A stretch of 32,914 bases of DNA, taken from CAYWEP01 sp964457405 (GTDB taxonomy: Bacteria > Patescibacteriota > Microgenomatia > Levybacterales > UBA12049). Of the stretch, positions 22,822 through 30,193 are shown in pieces. The translations under genes and the position numbers were made by a program. Location: NCBI GenBank assembly GCA_964457405.1, contig CAYWEP010000006.1:1-32914 (forward strand). The letters run 5' to 3'. Under the pieces are notes generated by a model. The model worked only from the letters and a program-made list of their open reading frames with translations. It did not search any database and was not told where the DNA came from. The stretch's first letter is position 1, and every line of letters begins with the position of its first letter.

Positions 22822-23722
22822 TTTCTTTTTTTGACTTGAAGAAGAAATACGCAACTGTGACAAAAGTGATAACAGGTGTTATGAGTTCGGGAATATGAAA
22901 ATTAAAACTATTCAAAACCATTATTATTCCTAAAAACAAAATTGAATACATTGCGCCATTTTTCAAATATTTATACCGCTTAATTCGCTCTATATTGCTC
23001 ACCGTCACCTGTCGAAGTACCAAAGCGCCAATACCGTTGCCCAGAAGAATGAGTGGCACAGAGAGCGTAAAGGCAAAAGCGCCAAGAACGCCGTCTATGG
23101 AAAATGTCGCATCGATGACTTCAAGATAGAAAATCTTACTGATATCTGACCTCCCCTTCTCCATGAGCCGCTTCTCCTCTGCTTCTGCATTTTGCTTAAA
23201 GCCGTGGGTTATAAAAAAGGCTGTTGACCCGACAACTGCGCCAAATGCCATTAAAGGATGCGTTTTAAGAGCAAACCAAATAATCGCACTGAGTAGTATA
23301 GAAACGACTGCGTAAAACCAGACTGATTGACGGTGAAAGAAGCGCTCGCCGCGTAAGCCATAGTTTTTCGGCTCAGCAAATAACCAGTGGAAAAAAAGAA
23401 AAAGAAGAAACGTTCCCCCGCCTATGAGAAGTACAGGCGCTGCTTTCTCAACTGCCTCAACGACTTTGGGATCGCTGCTAAATGTCGCGGTCAGCGCACC
23501 GATAGGCCCAAGGCTTGGCAGCGAAGCCCAGACAATCGCCCAGGGCAAAAGCCCACGTATGACAAAAACTGCAAAAAATAGCCCCCAGAAAAGGAACCAC
23601 TTCCGCGCTCTTGCCTGCATGGTCGAGAGGACCTCTGCGTTAATGACTGCATTGTCAACACTTGTTATTGCCTCAAATAACGCCAATCCTAAAATGATAA
23701 GCCCAAGCGAGAAAAAATCCAT
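22802..23722 (-). CDS. TerC-related DUF475 membrane protein
   Basis: 306 aa with about nine hydrophobic segments. Two acidic repeats typical of the TerC/DUF475 group are present: LFEAITSVDNAVINAEVL (16-33) and EVIDATFSIDGVLGAFA (around 200-216). TerC relatives are associated with metal ion (Mn2+) export and tellurite resistance; the exact ion here is inference. The 3' end overlaps dedA by 20 bp (convergent). The nearest promoter-like extended -10 (23839-23847) is about 110 bp upstream, separated from the ATG by a cluster of dispersed repeats. Confidence 0.87.
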   Translation of the reverse strand: MDFFSLGLIILGLALFEAITSVDNAVINAEVLSTMQARARKWFLFWGLFFAVFVIRGLLPWAIVWASLPSLGPIGALTATFSSDPKVVEAVEKAAPVLLIGGGTFLLFLFFHWLFAEPKNYGLRGERFFHRQSVWFYAVVSILLSAIIWFALKTHPLMAFGAVVGSTAFFITHGFKQNAEAEEKRLMEKGRSDISKIFYLEVIDATFSIDGVLGAFAFTLSVPLILLGNGIGALVLRQVTVSNIERIKRYKYLKNGAMYSILFLGIIMVLNSFNFHIPELITPVITFVTVAYFFFKSKKEITSSEK

Positions 23723-23723
23723 A

Positions 23724-23829
23724 GTTCGATAAACTCATGCTTCGATTTCACTCAGCATCCTCAAATCCTGAGCCTGTCGAAGGACTATTGCCCTGAGCGA
23801 TCCGCCAGCTGGCGGAGAGTCGAATGGGC
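23724..23829. repeat. Cluster of GTCGA/CTCAGGGC elements upstream of terC-like gene
   Basis: Contains AGTTCGATAAACTCA and TTCGATTTCACTCAG (degenerate units), then the 19-bp unit at 23766-23784 (TCCTGAGCCTGTCGAAGGA), then an element from CCCTGAGCG (23791) to GAGTCGAATGGGC (23829). The last one encloses a perfect 16-bp palindrome TCCGCCAGCTGGCGGA (23801-23816). The outer arms match the copies inside ruvC and rplY. Confidence 0.75.
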
Positions 23830-23838
23830 ATAGATCAG

Positions 23839-23847
23839 ATTATAACA
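23839..23847 (-). promoter_or_regulatory. Extended -10 upstream of the terC-like gene
   Basis: TGTTATAAT on the minus strand. Seven nt downstream an ATG (23831) opens a 27-codon frame through the repeat cluster, ending TGA at 23748. The terC-like ATG follows at 23722. Confidence 0.5.
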
Positions 23848-23866
23848 CGCTGCCTATAATAGTTTA

Positions 23867-23963
23867 GGGTTTAAGGGTAAAGAGGCCAGTATCGTGAGGA
23901 GGTTAGGCTTAGGGTATTTTTGACTCCTCACCTTACCCCTGGTCTATACTGGTTTCCTAACCC
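23867..23963. repeat. Long imperfect palindrome, copy 2
   Basis: Outer arms CCAGTAT (23886-23892) / ATACTGG (23946-23952), inner arms GTGAGGAG (23894-23901) / CTCCTCAC (23924-23931), both perfectly complementary. GGGTTTAAGG and CCTAACCC bound the unit. The left arm CAGTATCGTGAGGAGGTTAG is shared with copies 1 and 3. It lies between the DUF4012 and terC-like genes. Confidence 0.78.
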
Positions 23964-23982
23964 ATCATCTTTCAACTAATAT

Positions 23983-26673
23983 TCACTGTTTTGCGAATTC
24001 CACATGCACATTCTTGTCTGTTGTCAAAACATTTGAAAACGTAAGCGTGCTATCGCCTTCTTTTTGCAAGTAACTCGGTACATCAATCGGCCGGAAGCTT
24101 TTTGGAAAAAGAAGAGTAAAGGTAAACGGGTCATGATTTGTTCCCGGTTGCTTAAGGAATCGAAGGTCATAAGAGAATGCTGGTTGCGAAAGCGCGATTT
24201 GTTTTGCCAGCTGGTATGTAAGCGTAATTGTCTTCCGCGACCCAGACGGCACGACAAGCAATGCCCCAAACCCCCGCTTTCCCTCCTCTTCAGCCGTCTC
24301 TATTTCGAGACCCTCAGGCGCACGAAATTGCTTTGCTTGATAAACTGCGGGGTCTGTGACCGCTTCAACAGTCGCTAGAGCCTTTCCGTCAATTGCGACC
24401 TGGTCAAGCACTGAACCCTTTGGTACGAAGATACGGAGGTAGTTTTTATAATCTCCATTAAATGCGCTCTTTTCCGATCCGGTGTGGGTATACGATATTT
24501 TTACCGTCTCCACTACCCTTCCTTCTTCATTCACCTGAACCATCGTATTAATTGCCCGCTGGATATGGTAATTCGCCTTATTTGCGCCGACGTTCGTTTC
24601 GCTAACAAGAAGAAAATCATTGACTACATCTTCCTTCTCTACCCGCTCATCCACAATTGACCCAGATAAATTATTGATACTAAAGATCCGCGCAAGATAA
24701 GGATCAGAAAAAGCAAATTGTACGTGCTTTTGCTCTATGCCAACGGTTGTTGCAATAGCCAGCTTCAAAAGCGGCGCTTTTTCGGGTACAAAAAGCGCTT
24801 GCTCAAGACTTTTGTATACAGCTGTGAGAATATCTCGCTTTTGTGTTGAGCCGGGAAAGAAATCTTCTTCTGTTTTTGTCTCAATGAGAGTAAAAAAGTT
24901 TTCTGATGAAACGCTTGTCTGATATTCAGGAATGGAAATTGGTCCAACAACCGAAAGCAGTGTTTGCGCAAACGATACATCGACACCAATTACGCCATCT
25001 ACTCTTTCGTTTGTTTCAAGGTTTAGAAAATAGGCTGCCTTCTTGGCGTTGGTTGGGAAATCTGCTGACATATTGCTGTCTCGTAAAAACCAGTGCGATG
25101 CGCCAAGATGGCGCTTTATAGCAAATGGCGGCTCTAGATGCCCTTTTAGTTTCCCGTCTGCGTCATACACGTCATGGATCGTAAAGGTTAGCATTTTGCC
25201 GTTCTTAACAGTCAAGAGACCATAAGAGCCGATGAACCCTCCACCTGGACGAAGTTCCATGTTGTTTTGAAACAAGACAAGGTATATTTTCTCGTTGTCA
25301 AACCCTAATAAATCAGGCAGCGCATCTGCGACGCTCAAAAAGAGCGCGAGGATTGGCTCGTATTTTTGCAGTTTTTGGCCGTAGGGTTTGGGGATTCGCT
25401 TTTCTGCCTCAAGCTGGCGAAGTAGTACGATTGCGTTTTTACTCTCTTGCAACGCTTTATAAAAATCCTGTTTTGGATTTTGTGTTTTGCCGCTTGCGAC
25501 ATTTTCAAAAAGAGATAACGCCTCAATGCCTGATTGCGTTGTGTCAGAGGCAACTATACCCATATGGAAAGTGTCCGACACATTCTCAATAAATCTCTCC
25601 TGCCGGAGATACGTCGCTGCGGGCAAAAGCTGAAGCGTTGTGGTCTCGCCGAGTACGAAAGCTTGCTTAGCAATCCCAACCGCCTGCTTTGCTTTAGCAA
25701 AATTCCCCTGCTCTAGTTCTTGCACCGATTGGGAGAGCAGTATGCCGCCTGCAAAGCCAACTCCTGAGAGGAAAAGCAGAGGAACAAGTAAGACGCTTGT
25801 CAAGATAAAACTAAGGCCCAAAAGGCGCTTAAACGAGGGGAGTTTTGCCTCTCGCTTCTTTGTCTCAATTTGGATGGGCTCTCCCTTTTTTTCTCCAGGC
25901 ATTGGGAGATTAAGTAATCGCAACCGATCCTCCAAAGGATACGGATCTGGCAACATATATGTTCCTTTATGGAATGGGGGTGCTATATCATCTATTTTCC
26001 CTTTACCAAAGTCTATTTTCAAAAGCGGATAGATCTTGCGAAGAAGCCTCGCAACCGAAAGCTCTGTTGGCGGGTGTTTGGGCAAAAGAAAAAACAAACG
26101 TTCTTTTGCGTGATCGGCAAAGGCGCAGGCGAGAATCCCCGAGACAACATCCCTTGTGTGGATGGGGTAAAGTTTTTGTAATCCATTGCCAAAGATGATA
26201 ACTTGGCCGGAAGCTGCTTGGGCAAGGAGCAAGCCAAATGGAGAGCGGGAAAGAGGCATATTGCCAAACATCTCACCATAGACAATGATTTTGACAGATG
26301 GCGTCTTTGTCAGAAGCACTGTGAGCAATCTTTCGTCTGCGTCCCTATAGGAAAGAATAACAAAAAGTACTGCGTTTGTCTGATTTGCTTTCGCAATGAG
26401 AGGGGGGAGCATTGCGCGCATTTTCTTGTCTTTATCATAGACGAGAAAGATATATGGGAAATTATTATCCGGAATGCGGGGGACTCGCTCTAGAAAAGGG
26501 ATAAAAATACTTGTCTTTTCTGCGTTTGTCGGCTCTTTTTGACTGACAGTAACTGGTAGAAACTCATGTGCCAAAACGCTCACCAAGAGAGACGCAAAAA
26601 GCCCTTGTTTGTCAATAATCAACACTGGCAATTTCTGCTCAGACTCGGCGCTAACGAACTTCGGTGCAGACAT
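23983..26673 (-). CDS. DUF4012 protein fused to an epimerase-like N-terminal domain
   Basis: 896 aa from ATG 26673. The N-terminal ~220 residues resemble a degenerate NAD-dependent epimerase/dehydratase (VYGEMFG, then SPFGLLLAQAASGQVIIFGN, then LYPIHTRDVVSGI), but no GxxGxxG dinucleotide loop is visible. A membrane helix follows at 285-313. The extracytoplasmic DUF4012 part carries the family hallmark QNNMELRPGGGFIGSYG (469-485). DUF4012 proteins often sit beside polysaccharide and cell-surface genes; the O-antigen ligase-like gene lies upstream here. GTG 26688 is possible, but a promoter (26680-26708) places ATG 26673 at about +1. Function unknown. Confidence 0.82.
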   Translation of the reverse strand: MSAPKFVSAESEQKLPVLIIDKQGLFASLLVSVLAHEFLPVTVSQKEPTNAEKTSIFIPFLERVPRIPDNNFPYIFLVYDKDKKMRAMLPPLIAKANQTNAVLFVILSYRDADERLLTVLLTKTPSVKIIVYGEMFGNMPLSRSPFGLLLAQAASGQVIIFGNGLQKLYPIHTRDVVSGILACAFADHAKERLFFLLPKHPPTELSVARLLRKIYPLLKIDFGKGKIDDIAPPFHKGTYMLPDPYPLEDRLRLLNLPMPGEKKGEPIQIETKKREAKLPSFKRLLGLSFILTSVLLVPLLFLSGVGFAGGILLSQSVQELEQGNFAKAKQAVGIAKQAFVLGETTTLQLLPAATYLRQERFIENVSDTFHMGIVASDTTQSGIEALSLFENVASGKTQNPKQDFYKALQESKNAIVLLRQLEAEKRIPKPYGQKLQKYEPILALFLSVADALPDLLGFDNEKIYLVLFQNNMELRPGGGFIGSYGLLTVKNGKMLTFTIHDVYDADGKLKGHLEPPFAIKRHLGASHWFLRDSNMSADFPTNAKKAAYFLNLETNERVDGVIGVDVSFAQTLLSVVGPISIPEYQTSVSSENFFTLIETKTEEDFFPGSTQKRDILTAVYKSLEQALFVPEKAPLLKLAIATTVGIEQKHVQFAFSDPYLARIFSINNLSGSIVDERVEKEDVVNDFLLVSETNVGANKANYHIQRAINTMVQVNEEGRVVETVKISYTHTGSEKSAFNGDYKNYLRIFVPKGSVLDQVAIDGKALATVEAVTDPAVYQAKQFRAPEGLEIETAEEEGKRGFGALLVVPSGSRKTITLTYQLAKQIALSQPAFSYDLRFLKQPGTNHDPFTFTLLFPKSFRPIDVPSYLQKEGDSTLTFSNVLTTDKNVHVEFAKQ

Positions 26674-26679
26674 ACATAT

Positions 26680-26708
26680 AGTGTACACAAAAATGACAGA
26701 TCGTTCAA
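26680..26708 (-). promoter_or_regulatory. Promoter of the DUF4012 gene
   Basis: On the minus strand, -35 TTGAAC (26703-26708), 17 bp spacer, -10 TACACT (26680-26685), 6 nt to ATG 26673. The same TACACT -10 is used in the proposed dnaA promoter. Confidence 0.5.
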
Positions 26709-26753
26709 AAAAAACAGAATGTTGACGGCCTACTCTTTCTTATCGGATAAATT

Positions 26754-26831
26754 TTATAACTCTGTCGGTTTTGTATTTTCTGCTTCGGAAATTTTTTCCT
26801 GTTCTGGATTGCAAAGACAAGCTAAACTCAT
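26754..26831 (-). CDS. Possible 25-aa small protein coupled to the ligase gene
   Basis: The stop of the ligase-like gene overlaps an ATG by 4 bp (ATGA, 26828-26831). The frame then runs 25 codons to TAA at 26754 (begins MSLACLCNPEQEKI, ends KPTEL). The overlap matches other coupled pairs in this window. It is too short to recognise and could be chance; nothing else is seen in this 150-bp gap apart from the DUF4012 promoter. Confidence 0.25.
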   Translation of the reverse strand: MSLACLCNPEQEKISEAENTKPTEL

Positions 26832-28243
26832 ACCTGGGCTGACAACTTTTTTCCGGTCCACAGAAGTCCTAAAACAAAAGCCAGGAGCAGTTTCCCCTGC
26901 TGCAATGTGAGGAGATAATGGTCAACGCTGCCAAACGCTATGAGGCTAAAAACAAGAAGCCATTTTCCCCATATGTAGTGCCTCCTGAGCTGTTTGTAAA
27001 GCGAAAAGAAAAATAGTATTGCCAGAGTGGCACCGGCAAGACCTGTCTGACAAAACCAAAGAAAAAAAATATTGTGGACAGGCTGAAGAAAAAAGACGCT
27101 GTGTTTATTTGACAAGTACGATGGGAGACTGAGCAAGAAGTTATTTAACCCCACACCAAAAATCGGATGCTCCCAAAACATCGTAAAACTCGCAACGAGT
27201 AAATCCCTGCGAATACTGATAGACTCATCGCTCAGACTCAGTGAAAAAGAGCGGTGGGGGAGAAGGAGAAAAATAATCATTATAGCAACAAGGCAAGAGA
27301 TTATCCCAAACGCTCTGTGTTTTTTCGGGAGCTTTTTATACAATACAACGATTACACAAACGAGGAATACCACAATACTGACGCGGCTCATGGTCAACAA
27401 AAGCGCGATCGTCCCAAGCATAAGCGCAATGGAGTAAAGGGCTTTCTCAAGCTTTGCACTTTGCGCTTTGCACTTTAAACTAATCAATGTCATGCCAATC
27501 ACCAAGTAACCTGCCAACACATTGGGATGAGGAAATGTTGCGTATGGTCGAAGCACCAGTTTTCCAGAAACTGCGGCGTTAGCAATGCCTGGCGTCTGAC
27601 TGGTAAAACTCCGTTCCCCAAACCAATAGAATATCCCACCAATTGATCCTTGATTGAGAAACTGCACAATAGCAAGAAACGATTCTCCAATGATCCCGAC
27701 GGCAAAGAGAAGCAAAACCGTAGAGTATGCTTTAGAATTTTTCGTAAGAAACCAGGCAGTAAAGACGCCAAAGAAAGTAAATTCAAGAAGTTTTAAAAAC
27801 CCATATAATCCCGCCGCCGGACTCTTTGAAAGAAAAACACCAACGAGAAGAAGCGCAAAGAGCAAAGCGCAAAGAGTCACCGCAACTGCGGGATCCCGCT
27901 GCGGCGGGACAAAGCCAAGCGAAAAGCGAAAAGTTTTAAGCTTTTGGCTAATTTTTGATTTTTGATTTTTGATTTTTGATTTTTTGCTACTGAAAAACAA
28001 ATGAATAATAAAACAAACAAAAAGAAGAAGGATAAGAATATCAGTAAAGTAAATCGTGGGGGAGAGGTAGTCAACTCGTATGCCGTAAACGACTGCGTAC
28101 TCAGGCCAAAAATGCTTCCCGAGTTGGGTTGGAAAAAACAGTATTGTTGCAAAGTAGAGCCAGGAGAGAAATTTAGTTTCGCGGCTTGACGACAAGGACG
28201 CGGTCTTTCCCCTCGCCGACCGACTCTGAGGTAACTTCCGCAT
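26828..28243 (-). CDS. O-antigen ligase/polymerase-like membrane protein
   Basis: 471 aa, about eleven membrane segments. The Wzy/WaaL-type features are LRPYATFPHPNVLAGYL, the HPIFGVGLNNFL motif and PVHNIFFLWFCQTGL near the C-terminus, with a large periplasmic loop between them. The family polymerises or ligates lipid-linked glycans at the outer face of the membrane. The listed ATG overlaps jag by 71 bp and has no Shine-Dalgarno; a TTG nearer 28195 is an alternative start, since the membrane part begins only at about residue 25. Three cytoplasmic or loop regions are encoded by short tandem repeats (KSKIKNQKSKIS, KCKAQSAKLEKAL, CALLFALLL). It ends in TGA. Confidence 0.8.
   Translation of the reverse strand: MRKLPQSRSARGKTASLSSSRETKFLSWLYFATILFFPTQLGKHFWPEYAVVYGIRVDYLSPTIYFTDILILLLFVCFIIHLFFSSKKSKIKNQKSKISQKLKTFRFSLGFVPPQRDPAVAVTLCALLFALLLVGVFLSKSPAAGLYGFLKLLEFTFFGVFTAWFLTKNSKAYSTVLLLFAVGIIGESFLAIVQFLNQGSIGGIFYWFGERSFTSQTPGIANAAVSGKLVLRPYATFPHPNVLAGYLVIGMTLISLKCKAQSAKLEKALYSIALMLGTIALLLTMSRVSIVVFLVCVIVVLYKKLPKKHRAFGIISCLVAIMIIFLLLPHRSFSLSLSDESISIRRDLLVASFTMFWEHPIFGVGLNNFLLSLPSYLSNKHSVFFLQPVHNIFFLWFCQTGLAGATLAILFFFSLYKQLRRHYIWGKWLLVFSLIAFGSVDHYLLTLQQGKLLLAFVLGLLWTGKKLSAQV
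27456..27476. repeat. Heptamer array inside the ligase gene (C-proximal)
   Basis: CACTTTG, CGCTTTG, CACTTTA: three 7-bp units in frame, giving KCKAQSAK on the minus strand. A related GCGCAAAGAGCAAAGCGCAAAG stretch lies near 27851-27875. Confidence 0.65.
27952..27979. repeat. Heptamer array inside the ligase gene (N-proximal)
   Basis: Four perfect TTTTTGA units plus a partial fifth. On the coding strand they give a Lys/Ser/Asn/Gln-rich loop (SKIKNQKSKIS) between membrane helices. GCGAAAA repeats follow at about 27919-27933. Confidence 0.85.
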
Positions 28244-28652
28244 CGTCTTGTAGGAGAAGATGGATAATGCGCCGTTCCCAGGATTTTAACGAATGAATTG
28301 CTTGCTCTCCACCATCTGCAATTGCTTTTTCTTTTGCCGATAGCGCAAGTTTTTGTAAATACTCGCTTCTTTGCTTGCGATAGTCGCCGACTTCAATCAT
28401 TACTCTGACAAAACGGTCAAGTTTTTTTGCAACAAGGAGGGAAACGACAAGCTGCAGCGCCTCAAGCATCTCGCCATGATAACCAATGACAATACCGGTG
28501 TCTTTTGTATCGAGGAGCAACTCGACTGCATCATCTTTTGGGACAAGGTCGAATGTACCGTCTATTTCAAGCTGCGAAAAAAGCGCAGTTGCCACCTCTC
28601 GTATACTCTCTATATCCTCCTCTGTAATTGGTTTTTGTTCTTCGGATACCAT
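28173..28652 (-). CDS. Jag-like KH-R3H RNA-binding protein (KhpB family)
   Basis: 159 aa. The KH domain has the GxxG loop in GIVIGYHGEML. The C-terminal R3H domain contains WERRIIHLLLQ, then VTSESVGEGKDRVLVVKP. The N-terminal Jag_N domain found in Firmicutes is missing, giving a short form. KhpB/Jag proteins bind RNA and are linked to envelope growth. Gene order rnpA-yidD-yidC-jag is the classical one next to the origin. ATG lies 3 nt after the yidC stop, so translation is coupled. Confidence 0.9.
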   Translation of the reverse strand: MVSEEQKPITEEDIESIREVATALFSQLEIDGTFDLVPKDDAVELLLDTKDTGIVIGYHGEMLEALQLVVSLLVAKKLDRFVRVMIEVGDYRKQRSEYLQKLALSAKEKAIADGGEQAIHSLKSWERRIIHLLLQDDAEVTSESVGEGKDRVLVVKPRN

Positions 28653-28655
28653 GCG

Positions 28656-29474
28656 TTATTTCTTTTTTGTAATACGATTGACCCAAGGGGATAATCCTCC
28701 TAATCCTTGAAGCCGATACTGCTGTATGATAGCAAAAAGCGAGAAAGTATTCCAGTAAAGGGATAAGCCGAGCGGAAAACTAAACGCCGCAATAGCAATT
28801 GTCACGGGTATGAAATATATCATCTGCGTCTGCATCATTGACTGAAAATCAGGTTGTTGTTTTTGGTCTGTTTTTTGAGGCTTCGGTGGGGAAGTGAACA
28901 TCATCTTTGACTGGATAAGCTGGAAAAGACCTGTCAGTATCGGGACAAGGAGAATCAGAAATCCAACACTGCTCAGAAGTTGAGATGGGCTCTGGCCAAG
29001 CGGCAGCCCAAAAAACGTCGGGTCGCCGAGCTTGTCAAGCTTTAAAAAGTCAACATACGAAACGTTATTAAAATGCTTGAGTGTTTCAGCGTCACTTGGC
29101 TTCACAAATGCCATTAACACGCTATAAAGCGCGTAAAACAAAATAATTTGCAGGATTGAGGGGAGGCAGCCCCCCAATGGATTAACCCCGTGTTGGCGAT
29201 AAAGAAGCATTGTCTCCTGTTGCAGTCGGCGTTGGTCGTCTTTGTACTTTTCTTTTAATTTGGCGAGTTCTGGCCCAAGATCTTGCAGCTTTTTTGATGT
29301 CTTAAGTTGTGAAGCGGTAAGCGGCGCAAGTAACAAGCGAATAATAATGGTAAGAACAATAATAGCAAAACCCAACGCATAGGGAATGTGCAAGAAAAGC
29401 AAGACGTGATAGACGGCTAAAAGACCGTTTGTAACTGGATCAACAAAAAGGAGATTAAAAATCGTTCCGATCAT
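28656..29474 (-). CDS. yidC: Membrane protein insertase YidC/Oxa1
   Basis: 272 aa, the short Gram-positive-like form without the large periplasmic P1 domain. It inserts and folds membrane proteins with or without SecYEG. The conserved positively charged groove residue is R46 in LTIIIRLLLAPL. The cytoplasmic helical hairpin (KKLQDLGPELAKLKEKYKDD) is present, and five core membrane helices follow (GGCLPSILQIILFYALY; FPLGLSLYWNTFSLFAIIQQ). The start overlaps the yidD end by 20 bp, suggesting coupling. The C-terminus is basic (RITKKK). Confidence 0.95.
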   Translation of the reverse strand: MIGTIFNLLFVDPVTNGLLAVYHVLLFLHIPYALGFAIIVLTIIIRLLLAPLTASQLKTSKKLQDLGPELAKLKEKYKDDQRRLQQETMLLYRQHGVNPLGGCLPSILQIILFYALYSVLMAFVKPSDAETLKHFNNVSYVDFLKLDKLGDPTFFGLPLGQSPSQLLSSVGFLILLVPILTGLFQLIQSKMMFTSPPKPQKTDQKQQPDFQSMMQTQMIYFIPVTIAIAAFSFPLGLSLYWNTFSLFAIIQQYRLQGLGGLSPWVNRITKKK

Positions 29475-29679
29475 AGTTGGCTAAGGGTTGACAGGAAAGA
29501 AAGCGGCGTATTGCACGCGCGCCTCCGTGTATCAGCCCGAATTGCCGTATTGATTGTTTAGCATATGCAGAACAAGAAACCGGATAGCGACACATGAGAG
29601 GAATACCCAATAGTTGCTTCATAATAGGCGACACGATTACCTGGTAAAGCGTGAGTAGGGAAATACTGATTTGTCTCAT
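29455..29679 (-). CDS. yidD: Membrane protein insertion efficiency factor YidD
   Basis: 74 aa, typical size. Family signature: YQVIVSPIM, then CRYPVSCSAYAKQSIRQFG, then GGARAIRRFLSCQPL, with the three conserved cysteines. The N-terminal amphipathic helix should lie on the inner membrane face. It overlaps rnpA by 4 bp and yidC by 20 bp, in the standard order between them. Confidence 0.95.
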   Translation of the reverse strand: MRQISISLLTLYQVIVSPIMKQLLGIPLMCRYPVSCSAYAKQSIRQFGLIHGGARAIRRFLSCQPLANYDRNDF

Positions 29680-30005
29680 GCAAGAAGCCCCTGTTTTTTA
29701 AGGATTGCTGCAATTATATCACAGGGAAACGCTCCTTTGTCAGAAAACGGGTCTTTTCTCGTTATAAATAAGATGTCATATCCTGGCTTTATACGGGAAA
29801 GGCGCCCTGCTATGCACGCGTGAAAAAGCCTTCTTGCTCTGTTGCGCAAGACCGAAGATCCGGCGATCCGTTTTGAAATAATGAATCCAAATCGACTGTG
29901 GGGGAGTGTATTTGGCGCGACTTTAAAAAAGTAGACTGGTGTTTGTGCTGACTGCGGAGACACAAGAGGCTTTCTGAGCGGCAAACGATAGGCGCGTTTT
30001 AACAT
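29676..30005 (-). CDS. rnpA: Ribonuclease P protein component
   Basis: 109 aa. Binds the RNase P RNA and assists 5' maturation of tRNA. The RNR motif is in SSVLRNRARRLF (R54-R56), preceded by SRFGFIISKRIAG. The start is 11 nt downstream of the rpmH stop, and the end overlaps yidD by 4 bp. Confidence 0.95.
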   Translation of the reverse strand: MLKRAYRLPLRKPLVSPQSAQTPVYFFKVAPNTLPHSRFGFIISKRIAGSSVLRNRARRLFHACIAGRLSRIKPGYDILFITRKDPFSDKGAFPCDIIAAILKKQGLLA

Positions 30006-30016
30006 AAAGACTGAAG

Positions 30017-30151
30017 TTACAGAGAAAGCCTACTTCGTTTTTTGGCAATTCGGCGCTTGAGGACTTTTCTACCAGTATGCGTTTTCATGCGGGAGCGAAA
30101 TCCATGCTTCCTCTTGCGTTTGACTTTTTTAAGTTTTATGAATTTCTCCAC
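30017..30151 (-). CDS. rpmH: 50S ribosomal protein L34
   Basis: 44 aa, found by reading the minus strand between rnpA and the origin region. The sequence contains VKRKRKHGFRSRMKTHTGRK and KRRIAKKRSRLSL, the near-invariant L34 core. The start is GTG 30151, six nt after a perfect extended -10 TGCTATAAT, so it is a leaderless GTG start. The N-terminus (MEKFIKLKK) differs from the usual MKRTYQPS. It is the first gene of the rpmH-rnpA-yidD-yidC-jag operon. Confidence 0.92.
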   Translation of the reverse strand: MEKFIKLKKVKRKRKHGFRSRMKTHTGRKVLKRRIAKKRSRLSL

Positions 30152-30157
30152 GAAATG

Positions 30158-30166
30158 ATTATAGCA
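30158..30166 (-). promoter_or_regulatory. rpmH operon extended -10 promoter
   Basis: TGCTATAAT on the minus strand, 6 nt before GTG 30151, with a weak TTTACG -35 at 18 bp. It probably drives rpmH through jag. Confidence 0.68.
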
Positions 30167-30193
30167 GAAAAAAAGGGTGGGCGTAAAAGCGGA

